From NCBI GenBank assembly GCA_035570275.1, contig DATMNI010000212.1:1-44414 (forward strand): a DNA stretch of 44,414 nt, written 5' to 3'. Below the pieces are notes generated by a model. That model made no database searches. It was given only the letters and a program-made list of their open reading frames with translations, and was not told the DNA's origin. This DNA is from DATMNI01 sp035570275. Its GTDB lineage: Bacteria; Acidobacteriota; Terriglobia; Bryobacterales; Bryobacteraceae. Of the stretch, positions 32,610-41,481 are shown one piece after another. Position 1 is the first letter of the stretch. Every line of letters begins with the position of its first letter. The translations under genes and the position numbers were made by a program.

Positions 32610-33836
32610 CTAGCCGGCAGCCTCTATTACAGCGGGCTCGATGCGCTGGAGCACAAAGAGGACGCTGAGCAGCGCCAGCACCGGCAGGCAGCCGGCCGCA
32701 ATGAACACCGGGGTGTAAGAATAGCGCTCGACGATGATGCCGGTCAGCAGGGTGGCCAGCAGCGTGGCTCCGCTGTCGCCGAAACCCGCGAGTCCGTTGA
32801 CCCGCCCCGCCAGGGTATGCGGCACCACGTCGCCCACCGTGGCAATGTAGGTCGCCGCCACCCACTGGTTGCCGAACAGCACCACCGAGATGATTGCGAG
32901 CGCAATGAAATCGCTGCCGGCCAGCGGCAACGCCATGCTCAAAGTGGAGAGGCCGAACGCGCATGCGAAGCCGAGTTTTCTGGCCTTGTCGACGGATCCA
33001 AATACGCGGACCAGCCGGTCCGAGATAAACCCGCCCATCACATTTCCCAGGGCTCCAAACAGATAGGGCAGCCAGGCCAGCGCGCCGATCATGGCAAAGG
33101 ACATTTTCCGTCCGGAGCGCAGGTATTCAGGCAGCCAGAACCAATAGAAGGTGGTGAGCGGACCCGAGAAAACGCGGATGAGAAACAGGCCGACCACTTT
33201 GCGATTACGCATCAATTGGCCCAGCCGCACCTGGGGCGCCTGCTGCTGTTTTGGCTGCGGCTGCGTCAGCGTTTTCGGGAAAAAGGCCAGCCAGGGGACC
33301 AGCCATACGAGCCCGGCCAGGCTTGGAATCACAAAGCCCGCCCTCCAGCCGTAGGTGCTCGCCAGGTAAACGATGAGCGGCGCCGCGGCCACGGAGCCAA
33401 GCTGCGCTCCTGCGTTGAAGATCCCGCCGGCCGAAGACCGGAGTTGCGCCGGAAACATGCCGGCAATCGCCTTGATTCCCGCCGTGTAATTGCCGCACTG
33501 GGTCAGCCCCATCAGAAACCGCAGGCCGATGAAGACTCCCAAGCCGGCGGCCAGCGCATGGCCGGCATTGATTAGCGACCACAGGCCCAGGATCACCGCC
33601 AGTCCGATGCGCGTGCCGAGGGAGTCCATCAACGAGCCGGCCGGCACTTGTCCCAACAGCATTCCGGTCTGGAACGCCGCCGTGATGTAGCCGTACTGGC
33701 TGGGCGAGAGTTCGAGCGCCGCCCGGATGAGCGGCGCCATCACGGAGAGCGCCTGGCGATCGATCAGATTGATCGCGATGGATGCCGACAGCAGTCCGAC
33801 AACTACCCAGCGTTTCCCGGAAGATAGTTCGTTCAT
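32610..33836 (-). CDS. MFS transporter, sugar-acid (ACS/hexuronate-like) type
   Basis: A 408-residue major facilitator with about 12 membrane helices. The first carries INLIDRQALSVMAPLIR, and the loop 2-3 motif is SLMDSLGTRIGLAV. QYGYITAAFQTGMLLGQ and the family signature LRFLMGLTQCGNYTAG match the anion:cation symporter (hexuronate/glucarate) group. The start at 33836 lies one base after the stop of the upstream Gfo/Idh gene (TGAGATG), so the two are translationally coupled; the longer frame to 33983 would overlap that gene. Likely imports the sugar or sugar acid processed by the cluster. Confidence 0.9.
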   Translation of the reverse strand: MNELSSGKRWVVVGLLSASIAINLIDRQALSVMAPLIRAALELSPSQYGYITAAFQTGMLLGQVPAGSLMDSLGTRIGLAVILGLWSLINAGHALAAGLGVFIGLRFLMGLTQCGNYTAGIKAIAGMFPAQLRSSAGGIFNAGAQLGSVAAAPLIVYLASTYGWRAGFVIPSLAGLVWLVPWLAFFPKTLTQPQPKQQQAPQVRLGQLMRNRKVVGLFLIRVFSGPLTTFYWFWLPEYLRSGRKMSFAMIGALAWLPYLFGALGNVMGGFISDRLVRVFGSVDKARKLGFACAFGLSTLSMALPLAGSDFIALAIISVVLFGNQWVAATYIATVGDVVPHTLAGRVNGLAGFGDSGATLLATLLTGIIVERYSYTPVFIAAGCLPVLALLSVLFVLQRIEPAVIEAAG

Positions 33837-33837
33837 C

Positions 33838-34962
33838 TCAGGTTGGCCTTTCCGAACCGCCGGCCCTTTCCGAACCGGTGCGAACCGCGATCCATTGCCG
33901 CGTCGAAGCGGATCTCTGCACGGCGTCCAGCACTTGTTGAACCGCCAGCCCGTCGCGGAAGTTCGGGTGAAACTCAATGCCACGGGCAGCGCAATCCAGG
34001 AACTCCGCCAGGGTTGCGATGAAAGTGTGCTCGTAGCCGATGATGTGTCCGGGCTTCCAGAAATTGCCGAAAACCGGGTGCGCCGGATGAGTGACCATGA
34101 TGTCGCGGAGGCCCTGCTCGGTGGCGGGCTGAGCGGCGTCGAAGAACTCGAGCTGATTTAGCCGTTCCAAATCAAATCGCAGCATCCCACCCGAGCCGTG
34201 AATCTCGAAGCGGTTGGCGTTGCGGTAGCCGATGCCGAAGCGCGTTGCTTCGAACGTGCCCACGCTGCCGTTGTCGAAGTGAGCCAGCGCCATCACGGCG
34301 TCATCCACCACGCGGTTCGGGATGAAAGTCCGCGCCGCCGCCACAGCCTCCCGAATGGCGCCGTTGAGGTACATGGCGGTGTCGAGCGAATGGGTAAGCA
34401 GGTCGTCCCCGACGCCGGATCCGGCCTGCGCCGGGTCCATCTTCCACGTGGCCGCGCGCGAGGTATCCCCGCCCCATTGTTGCAGGTAAGCCGCGCGGTA
34501 GTGGAATATCGTGCCCAGGCGGCCTTCGTCAATGAGCCGGCGGGCGTAAGCGATCGCCGGAACGCGGCGGTAGTTGTACCAGACTAATGTGGGCACCTTC
34601 TCCGCGGCCCGGACCATCTGTTCCGCTTCTTCGACATTCAACGCCATCGGCTTTTCGCAGAGCACCATCTTGCCCGCCTGCGCCGCGGCCATGGCGACGG
34701 AGGCGTGCAGGTAATTCGGGAGTGAGATATCGATGGCGTCAATGTCCGGACGCTCGACGGCGGCGCGCCAGTCGGTGGCGGTCTCCTCCCAACCCCAGCG
34801 TTGCGCCATGGCGGCCAGCGACACCGGTTCGCGGCCGCAAATCAGGGTTCGCCGGATGCGGTATGGAAGATCGAAAAAATGGCCGGCCTGGCAATAGGCG
34901 TTGGAGTGAGCCTTGCCCATGAAGCCTTGGCCCAGCAAGGCGACTCGCCATTCCGGTTTCAT
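33838..34962 (-). CDS. Cytoplasmic Gfo/Idh/MocA-family oxidoreductase
   Basis: A 374-residue NAD(P)-dependent dehydrogenase-like protein without a signal peptide, in contrast to its two Tat-type neighbours. Rossmann motif ALLGQGFMGKAH (9-20), catalytic Lys in CEKPMALN, and a conserved GDDLLTHSLDTAMYL segment that supplies the catalytic His/Asp. It is translationally coupled to the MFS gene, suggesting that it acts on the sugar that the transporter brings in, for example as an inositol- or hexose-derivative dehydrogenase. Confidence 0.9.
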   Translation of the reverse strand: MKPEWRVALLGQGFMGKAHSNAYCQAGHFFDLPYRIRRTLICGREPVSLAAMAQRWGWEETATDWRAAVERPDIDAIDISLPNYLHASVAMAAAQAGKMVLCEKPMALNVEEAEQMVRAAEKVPTLVWYNYRRVPAIAYARRLIDEGRLGTIFHYRAAYLQQWGGDTSRAATWKMDPAQAGSGVGDDLLTHSLDTAMYLNGAIREAVAAARTFIPNRVVDDAVMALAHFDNGSVGTFEATRFGIGYRNANRFEIHGSGGMLRFDLERLNQLEFFDAAQPATEQGLRDIMVTHPAHPVFGNFWKPGHIIGYEHTFIATLAEFLDCAARGIEFHPNFRDGLAVQQVLDAVQRSASTRQWIAVRTGSERAGGSERPT

Positions 34963-34998
34963 CGCGCGGCCCGCGGCATGGTTCCAGGGATCCGCGGC

Positions 34999-36354
34999 CT
35001 AGGCGGATTTCGTGGTCCGGCTGGCGGCGTCCCAGCCCAGCGGCTTGCCCTGTTTGAGCGACTCGAGCGCGATCAGACAAGGGAGCGCCGAGGAGTAACC
35101 GATTTCCATGCCCGCCACGGGCTTTTGCCGCGACTTGATGCAATCGAGGAAGTTGCGTGTGTGTACGTCGAGCGGATAGTCTTCCTCCACGCCGCCGCGC
35201 GGATTGATGTACATTTTGGCCTCGATGGGCGGCTCGTTTCCTCGCCCGCCCCGCCCGCCTCGCCCACTCCGGCCACCGGCCGCGCCCGGCGCAATCGCCG
35301 TGCCGCCGGCGCCCAGGGTCACGCCGCCCGCCCCGGCCTGGGGCGCGGGCCCTTGCTTGCGGATGACATGGGGCACGACCGGACGCACTGCCCACCCCTG
35401 ACGATTCACCTGCAGCGAACCCCGGTTGCCAACGAAGAAGACGCCCCAGTTCTCAATCCCATCGGCCATGTACACTTCGCCGTTGGCGAACGTCATGAGG
35501 AAGTTGTCATACTGCCAGGAGATGGAGAAGGTGTCCGGCACCTGTTCGGGATCGGCATCGGGAACGGACAGGAAGGCGCCGTTCGCCATCGTTCTGATGG
35601 GAGCTTTGCCATCGGCGTTCATGAACCAGAGGCCGACATCGACATGGTGCGCGCCCCAATCGGCCACCAGCCCGCCGCCGTAGTCGTACCACGCGCGAAA
35701 ACCCAGCCGGCTGGGCTTGAACGCCTTCTTGATCGCCGGCCCCTGCCACATGTCCCAATCCAACCCGGCCGGCACGGGCTGCTCGGCCTCGCGGGGCCGC
35801 GCGTAGGAGCCAGGCTGCACGATCACCACGTGAGTGATGTTGCCGAGCGTCCCGGCGTCGATGACCTTCTTGGCCTCGATGAAATGATCCCAGCTTCGCT
35901 GGTGCGTCCCGACCTGAACCACCTGCTTGCCATTCTTGCATGCGTCGAGCATGGCATTGATGCGCGGAATGGTGTTGGACACCGGCTTCTCCACGTAGAC
36001 ATCTTTGCCCGCTGAAATCGCGTCGATGGTGATCTGGCTGTGCCAGTGATCCGGCGTCGCTATCAGCACGGCATCGATGTCTTTGCGGTCGAGGATCTTG
36101 CGGTAGTCGCCGTAGGTCTGGACCTTCCAGTTGGCCCGCTCCGGCGTCATCCACGAATCGAGTTTTGCCTTGTTTACCTCCGCCGCGGCGAGGAAATGGC
36201 AGTCGGCGTGGCGCGCCAGCGAGTCAAACACGCGTCCACCCCGGGTGCCGGCGCCGATAATCGCCATCTGTACTTTGTCGTTGGCCGCAAGCGCGGACCG
36301 GGCTGCTGCGAGCGCGGCGGCGGATGCCTTGAAGAACGTGCGTCTGCTCTCCAT
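34999..36354 (-). CDS. Tat-exported Gfo/Idh/MocA-family oxidoreductase (paralog)
   Basis: A 451-residue exported sugar dehydrogenase-like protein, first gene of the leftward operon. It opens with MESRRTFFKASAAALAAA, a Tat signal. MAIIGAGTRGGRVF binds the nucleotide, YVEKPVSNTIPR holds the catalytic Lys, and VADWGAHHVDVGLW the catalytic His pair. Before PPIEAK it carries a long Gly/Ala/Arg insert (about 330-378). This is the same site as in its paralog at 29354-30625, which it resembles over its whole length. An AGAGAGGA site precedes the ATG. A promoter with an inverted repeat lies 35-80 bp upstream. Confidence 0.92.
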   Translation of the reverse strand: MESRRTFFKASAAALAAARSALAANDKVQMAIIGAGTRGGRVFDSLARHADCHFLAAAEVNKAKLDSWMTPERANWKVQTYGDYRKILDRKDIDAVLIATPDHWHSQITIDAISAGKDVYVEKPVSNTIPRINAMLDACKNGKQVVQVGTHQRSWDHFIEAKKVIDAGTLGNITHVVIVQPGSYARPREAEQPVPAGLDWDMWQGPAIKKAFKPSRLGFRAWYDYGGGLVADWGAHHVDVGLWFMNADGKAPIRTMANGAFLSVPDADPEQVPDTFSISWQYDNFLMTFANGEVYMADGIENWGVFFVGNRGSLQVNRQGWAVRPVVPHVIRKQGPAPQAGAGGVTLGAGGTAIAPGAAGGRSGRGGRGGRGNEPPIEAKMYINPRGGVEEDYPLDVHTRNFLDCIKSRQKPVAGMEIGYSSALPCLIALESLKQGKPLGWDAASRTTKSA

Positions 36355-36390
36355 TACGTCCTCTCTTCTGGTAGCACTTTATCCCCCCAA

Positions 36391-36419
36391 AGTCTACACC
36401 TGATTCGGTTGTCCTGCAA
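36391..36419 (-). promoter_or_regulatory. Candidate promoter of the leftward sugar operon
   Basis: On the minus strand: TTGCAG (36414-36419), a 17-bp spacer and TAGACT (36391-36396). The match is moderate. One half of the CACCTGAT/ATCAGGTG inverted repeat lies inside the spacer. Confidence 0.4.
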
Positions 36420-36431
36420 TGAGATCAGGTG
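36397..36431. promoter_or_regulatory. Inverted repeat, candidate operator of the divergent sugar promoters
   Basis: CACCTGAT (36397-36404) and ATCAGGTG (36424-36431) are perfect inverted copies with 19 bp between them, about 27 bp centre to centre. One half-site sits between the predicted -10 and -35 of the leftward promoter. The other lies about 36 bp upstream of the rightward -35. The layout suits one dimeric regulator acting on both directions. No regulator gene is adjacent. Confidence 0.5.
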
Positions 36432-36466
36432 GGCGTGGTGGCCTGGTGGGCCTGGTGGGCATATGC

Positions 36467-36495
36467 TTGACTCGGGTGACGGCAATGAGTAGTAT
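36467..36495 (+). promoter_or_regulatory. Promoter of the rightward receptor operon
   Basis: TTGACT (36467-36472, 5/6), a 17-bp spacer and TAGTAT (36490-36495, 4/6); start predicted near 36502, 24 bases before the ATG. A G/T-rich 9-bp repeat (GCCTGGTGG type, about 36431-36460) lies just upstream of the -35. Confidence 0.55.
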
Positions 36496-36525
36496 GCAGC
36501 CAAAGACAGAAAGAGGGGTGGCCCT

Positions 36526-39500
36526 ATGTTCATGATCATCGCGAGAAAACGGGCGCTGATTTCCTGTGCGGCGCCGTGGTTGAGTACCGCAGTGGGGAGA
36601 TTAGTTGGTCTACTGCTGATCCTGACGCTTGCACCTGGTCTTCAGGCGCAGGTGTCGACTGCCGATATCGTAGGAACCATCACAGATTCCAGCGACGCCG
36701 TGGTTGGCGGAGCGAAGGTCACGGCAAACAACGTTGCTACCGGTCTGAATTACCAAACCGTTTCGAATAGCCGCGGAGAGTTCGCCATACCGCTGCTGCC
36801 GTCAGGGCGCTACCGCATCCGGGTGGAGGCGACCGGGTTCAAGACGTGGAACATTACGGAGGTCACGCTCGATGTAGGCGACCGCTACCGGGCCGACGCC
36901 AAGATGACGGTTGGCGGTCTGGAGCAGTCGATTGAAGTGAAGGCCGAGGCTGCCGCCTTGCAGACCGAGTCGGCCACGGTGGGCACCGTTGTCGATCAGA
37001 CCCAAGTGCAGGACCTGCCGATCAACGGCCGCAATTTTATCCAGTTGGCCCAGATCGTGCCCGGCGCCAACAACTATGGCGGCGGTTCGTTTGCCAACGG
37101 GGGCCTCGATGACCGGCGTCGTGGTACCACGGTATCCGTCAACGGCAGGACAGGCGCGGAAAACAATTTCACCATCGATGGCATGGATAATAATGAGAAG
37201 TTCATTGGTTCGATTCTGGTCAAACCTTCGATGGAAGCGCTCGGCGAGATGAAAGTATTGACCAACAGCTTCTCCGCGGAGTTGGCCAGAACCAGCGGCG
37301 CCGCCGTCACCATCATCACCAAGGGCGGCACCAATACGCTTCACGGAACCGCCTTCGAGTATCTTCGTAACGAAGTTCTGGATGCGCGGCCTCCCAACCT
37401 GGCGGCCACGGCGGCCAAACCGCCTTATAAGCAACATAACTTTGGCGGCAGCCTGGGCGGCCCGATCAGGAAGAACCGGACGTTCTTTTTTGGCGACTGG
37501 GAGACTTACAAAGTCAGCCTCGGGGCGCCGCAGTTGGCTACCGTTCCGCCTCTTGCCATGCGGCAGGGAAATTTCAGCGGCTTCAGCCAGATCTACGATG
37601 TGAACTCGACCAGCACGGCGAACGGTGTGACGACCCGCACGCCGTTTCCGGGCAACACGATTCCCCTGAACCAGATCAACCCGATTGGGCTCAAGCTGAT
37701 CAATCTCTATCCGGACCCGATCAACAGCGCGCTCAACAACAATTACCAGCGGAACGGTTCGCGCAACCAGACCGACGATACGTTGGATACGCGCGTGGAT
37801 CACCAGTTCTCGGCCAAGAACAACTTCTTTGTGCGCTACTCCTACGATCACGTCAGCACCCAGCTTCCGCACGTTTTCCCGGCAAAGAACGGCTTCGATC
37901 CGATCGGCGGCGCCGGCGGATACACGAAACAGGTGATTCAAGGCTTGGGGATGAATGACACCCTCGTCCTGTCACCGCGTGCCGTGCTGGTGTTGCGAGC
38001 CGGTTTTTCGCGCTATGCAAACCAAAGCCTGCCGCAGGGATTCGGAACGACACCGGCGACCCAACTCGGCATTCAAAACGTCAACGTGGATTCCGACAGC
38101 GCCGGGTTCCCGACCGTCAACGTCACCAACTTCACCGGGTTTGGCGAAGGCGGATTTCTGCCGACGTTTAACTTCCAAAACGTTTACACTACCTCCACCA
38201 GCCTGCAGTATTTGCGCGGCTCGCATATCTTCAAGGTGGGTGGCGAGTTCACGCGGCGGCAGGTTAATGAACACCAGAGCTCGGAGCCGCGAATCGCTTT
38301 CTCGTTCACGCCGGCATTCTCCGGGGACCCCAACAACCTGGCTGGCACCGGCAATGCGATGGCGTCTATGCTCGAGGGCTTTCCCGCCTCAACAACGCGC
38401 AACCGCTATCTGGAGCAGCCTGGCTACCGGTTCCTGGAGACCGGCTGGTTCTTCCAGGACGACTGGCACGCCAACCGCTGGCTGACGCTGAATCTGGGGA
38501 TGCGCTACGACTACTTCAGCCCGCTCAGCGAATCCCGCGGCCGCATCGCCAACTTCGATTTCACCACCCTGAAACTGATTTTTGCGAACCAGAATGGGAT
38601 CGACAACGTCGTAGGTGTTCAGAAGGACCGTAAAGATTTCTCCCCGCGTATCGGGTTCGCCGCCCAGGTCAACCAGAAGACCGTGGTTCGTGGCGGCTTC
38701 GGGATCAACTACACTCCCCTGCTGCAGGGGACTCCGGGCTCGTTCCGGAATCCGCCCTACGTGAGCACGCTGTCGATCACGCCCACCAACATCACACCGA
38801 TCAATAGTCTGTCAGACCTGGTCCCTCCGTTGACGCCGATCGACCCCATCAATCTCTCGGGTCCGCTGCTGGCGGTGGCCCGGAACTATAAGACCCCTTA
38901 CGTGGAGCAGTTCAACGTTACGCTGGAGCGCCAACTGCCCAAGGGAGTGGTGCTCACCACTTCCTACGTCGGGTCGCTGGGCAGGCGGCAGAGCGGGTCG
39001 AACGCGTCCGTCGACCTGAACGGCGCGGCGCCCGGCGCAGCCAACGTGCAAACCCGGCGCATCTATTCGGCAATTTATCCCAACGTCACGACCATCAACA
39101 CGGTGGAGAACTACTTCACCAGTTCCTATCATGCCTTGCAGACCAGCCTGGATCTGCGGGCCCGTCACGGCATCACGCTGAATGTCAACCACACCTGGGC
39201 GCACACCATCGACAACAGCGAGGTCCGCTATCTTGCGTTCGCGGTTCCGGTGACCATCAAGGGCAGCGCCGGCGGCGATATCCGCCAGCGTGTGTCGATT
39301 TCGCTGAACTACGATGTGCCGTTTCCAAAGAACGCCAAGGGCGTGCTCGGCTTCCTGACCAGGAACTGGCGCATCAACGCCCTCGGTCTGGCGCAGTCCG
39401 GCCTGCCGTTCTCCGTTACTCAAACCGGAACCCAGACCAATGGTGCGACGGGCACCAACCGTCCGAACCAGGTGTCCGGTTTCAGCGTGGCCAACGCCAA

Positions 39501-39795
39501 CGCCAATCAGTGGTTCAACCAGGCGGCCTTCGTGGCACAACCCGCCAACGTTTGGGGCTCTGAAGGCCGGAACCTGCTGACCGCACCCGGTATGTGGAAT
39601 TTCGACGTGGGTCTCCATCGGGAGTTCAAGCCGAAGGAAAGGCTCACATTGCAGTTTCGGTGGGAATCGTTCGACTTTACCAACACCGTGCTTCCCAACC
39701 AGCCGGTGGCCGTGTTGGGCCAGCCTAATTTCGGCCAGGTCATTACGTATTCGGGCGGCCGGCAGCAGCAGGTAGCCTTGAAGATCCTGTTCTGA
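36526..39795 (+). CDS. Oar-like TonB-dependent receptor with N-terminal regulatory domain
   Basis: A 1089-residue outer-membrane receptor. A signal peptide ends near residue 42 (APGLQAQ). The carboxypeptidase-regulatory-like domain (about 45-128) includes TADIVGTITDSSDAVVGG and GRYRIRVEATGF. The plug has PINGRN at 165-170 and DGMDNNEKF, then a barrel of more than 800 residues ends in LKILF with the terminal Phe. It is homologous in layout to the receptor at 24570-28133, so each arm of the sugar locus carries one. An AGAGGGG site precedes the ATG. First gene of a rightward unit with PQQ-type, SQD1-like and ThuA genes. Confidence 0.92.
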   Translation: MFMIIARKRALISCAAPWLSTAVGRLVGLLLILTLAPGLQAQVSTADIVGTITDSSDAVVGGAKVTANNVATGLNYQTVSNSRGEFAIPLLPSGRYRIRVEATGFKTWNITEVTLDVGDRYRADAKMTVGGLEQSIEVKAEAAALQTESATVGTVVDQTQVQDLPINGRNFIQLAQIVPGANNYGGGSFANGGLDDRRRGTTVSVNGRTGAENNFTIDGMDNNEKFIGSILVKPSMEALGEMKVLTNSFSAELARTSGAAVTIITKGGTNTLHGTAFEYLRNEVLDARPPNLAATAAKPPYKQHNFGGSLGGPIRKNRTFFFGDWETYKVSLGAPQLATVPPLAMRQGNFSGFSQIYDVNSTSTANGVTTRTPFPGNTIPLNQINPIGLKLINLYPDPINSALNNNYQRNGSRNQTDDTLDTRVDHQFSAKNNFFVRYSYDHVSTQLPHVFPAKNGFDPIGGAGGYTKQVIQGLGMNDTLVLSPRAVLVLRAGFSRYANQSLPQGFGTTPATQLGIQNVNVDSDSAGFPTVNVTNFTGFGEGGFLPTFNFQNVYTTSTSLQYLRGSHIFKVGGEFTRRQVNEHQSSEPRIAFSFTPAFSGDPNNLAGTGNAMASMLEGFPASTTRNRYLEQPGYRFLETGWFFQDDWHANRWLTLNLGMRYDYFSPLSESRGRIANFDFTTLKLIFANQNGIDNVVGVQKDRKDFSPRIGFAAQVNQKTVVRGGFGINYTPLLQGTPGSFRNPPYVSTLSITPTNITPINSLSDLVPPLTPIDPINLSGPLLAVARNYKTPYVEQFNVTLERQLPKGVVLTTSYVGSLGRRQSGSNASVDLNGAAPGAANVQTRRIYSAIYPNVTTINTVENYFTSSYHALQTSLDLRARHGITLNVNHTWAHTIDNSEVRYLAFAVPVTIKGSAGGDIRQRVSISLNYDVPFPKNAKGVLGFLTRNWRINALGLAQSGLPFSVTQTGTQTNGATGTNRPNQVSGFSVANANANQWFNQAAFVAQPANVWGSEGRNLLTAPGMWNFDVGLHREFKPKERLTLQFRWESFDFTNTVLPNQPVAVLGQPNFGQVITYSGGRQQQVALKILF

Positions 39796-39806
39796 GCCGG
39801 GCGACG

Positions 39807-41438
39807 ATGGTGAAGAGACTCACTCAATGGGCTACCGCCGCCTTGGTTGGCGCGTTGATTTGGACGGGCGCGCACGCTCAGTCAGGCCGCGGTAGCGAAT
39901 GGACGACCCACAGCGGCGACCCGCAGCGAACGGCCTGGCAGAAAAACGAGACCAGAATCAGCAAGCAGCGCATCAAGGAATTCCGCCTTCTGTGGAAGCT
40001 GAAACTCGATAACCAGACCAGGGCGCTGCACTCGCTGACGGCGCCCTTGATAGTGAATGCTCAATACAGGGACCTGGCTGTCATCGCCGGGACGTCGGAC
40101 AACCTCTATGTGTTGGATGCCGATCTCGGGCGGCTGCTCTGGAAGAAGCACTTCGATTACAAATCGGACAAGCCGCAGGATCAGAATGCCACCTGGCTTT
40201 GTCCGGGCGGTCTGGTTGCCACCCCGGTAATCACACCCGCGGTCGCCGTCGGCCGGGGTGCCCGCGGCGCGCCCGCTGCCGCCTCCGCGCTCGCTTCCGC
40301 CGGGACGCCGGTTCCTGCCGGCCGCGGCGGTGGTGGCGGCAGGGCTCCCAGATCGATTTATGTCGTCTCCGGTGACGGCAACCTCCACCAACTGAGCTTG
40401 AACGATGGCGAAGAGCTCGCGCCCCCGGCGAAGTTCATGCCGCCGAACGGGAAGCCCTACAGTTTGAACCTGGTCGATAACACAATCTATGCCATCACTG
40501 GACAACGCTGCGGCGGCAATCCGAATGCGACGTACGCCATCGATCCGACCAGCCCGGACAAGAAAGTCAGCTCCTTTCAGTCGGGCGGGGGCCTGTGGGG
40601 GATTGCCGGGCCCGCCGTTGGGACCGACGGCACTGTCTATGGCGAGACTGGGGACGGTCTGGCCGACCCGGAGAAGGGGCTTTACGGCACCTCAGTCATC
40701 GCACTCACCCCGAAGGAACTGAAGCTCAAAGACTATTACATTCCTAGCAACGCGGAGTGGCTGACCAAACGGGATCTGGATTTGAACGTCACCCCGGTCG
40801 TCATTCCCTACAAAGGCCGGGATCTGATTGCCGGCGCCACAGGCAAGGAAGGCCGGCTGTTCCTGCTGGACTCCCAATCGCTCGGGGGAGACGACCATCG
40901 AACACCTTTGTATCGAAGCGACCTGATTGCCAACTACGACGTGCAATTCGACGCCAAAGGGATCTGGGGCAGCCTGGCCAGTTGGGAAGATGCCAGGGGC
41001 ACACGCTGGGTGCTGGCGCCCATCTGGGGGCCGCTGCACCCGAACTATAAATTCCCGATCGCGAATGGGGATGCTCCAAACGGCAGTATTGGCGCCTTTA
41101 AGCTTGAGGAGCGGAACGGCAGACCGGTGCTGACTCCGGCCTGGGTTTCGCGCGACCTGATCGCGCCGGCGCCTCCGGTGATCGCCAATGGAATAGTTTT
41201 CGCGCTTTCCAGCGGGGAATTCGTGCGTCAGGGCAGCAGCGCGGAAGTACGGGCGCAGCGTTCCACGCAGGCTACGCTGTATGCTTTGGACGCCGAGACG
41301 GGAAAGGAGTTGTACTCCAGCGGCGACAGCATCACCTCCTTCACGCACTTCGGCGCATTGTCGGTCGCCGGCGGCCGCGTCTTCCTCACCACCTATGACA
41401 ACACGGTATACTCGTTCGGAATCTACATGGAGCAGTAG
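39807..41438 (+). CDS. Secreted PQQ-type beta-propeller protein
   Basis: A 543-residue exported protein with a signal peptide (1-24, ending AHAQ) and repeated propeller blades of the quinoprotein/BamB type. SDNLYVLDADLGRLLWKKHF, GNLHQLSLNDGEEL, GRLFLLDSQSL and ATLYALDAETGKELY are the typical Y-x-L-D-x-x-x-G-x-x-L-W-like repeats. A Gly/Ala/Arg-rich insert lies at about 148-182. Whether it binds PQQ or is only a propeller scaffold cannot be told; no calcium-binding dehydrogenase signature was picked out. Starts 11 bp after the receptor stop, so cotranscribed; it may accept electrons or bind the imported ligand. Confidence 0.85.
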   Translation: MVKRLTQWATAALVGALIWTGAHAQSGRGSEWTTHSGDPQRTAWQKNETRISKQRIKEFRLLWKLKLDNQTRALHSLTAPLIVNAQYRDLAVIAGTSDNLYVLDADLGRLLWKKHFDYKSDKPQDQNATWLCPGGLVATPVITPAVAVGRGARGAPAAASALASAGTPVPAGRGGGGGRAPRSIYVVSGDGNLHQLSLNDGEELAPPAKFMPPNGKPYSLNLVDNTIYAITGQRCGGNPNATYAIDPTSPDKKVSSFQSGGGLWGIAGPAVGTDGTVYGETGDGLADPEKGLYGTSVIALTPKELKLKDYYIPSNAEWLTKRDLDLNVTPVVIPYKGRDLIAGATGKEGRLFLLDSQSLGGDDHRTPLYRSDLIANYDVQFDAKGIWGSLASWEDARGTRWVLAPIWGPLHPNYKFPIANGDAPNGSIGAFKLEERNGRPVLTPAWVSRDLIAPAPPVIANGIVFALSSGEFVRQGSSAEVRAQRSTQATLYALDAETGKELYSSGDSITSFTHFGALSVAGGRVFLTTYDNTVYSFGIYMEQ

Positions 41439-41481
41439 TTTGAGGCGATAGAAGAAACGGCGGCGTGCCGGGAGGGAAGAG

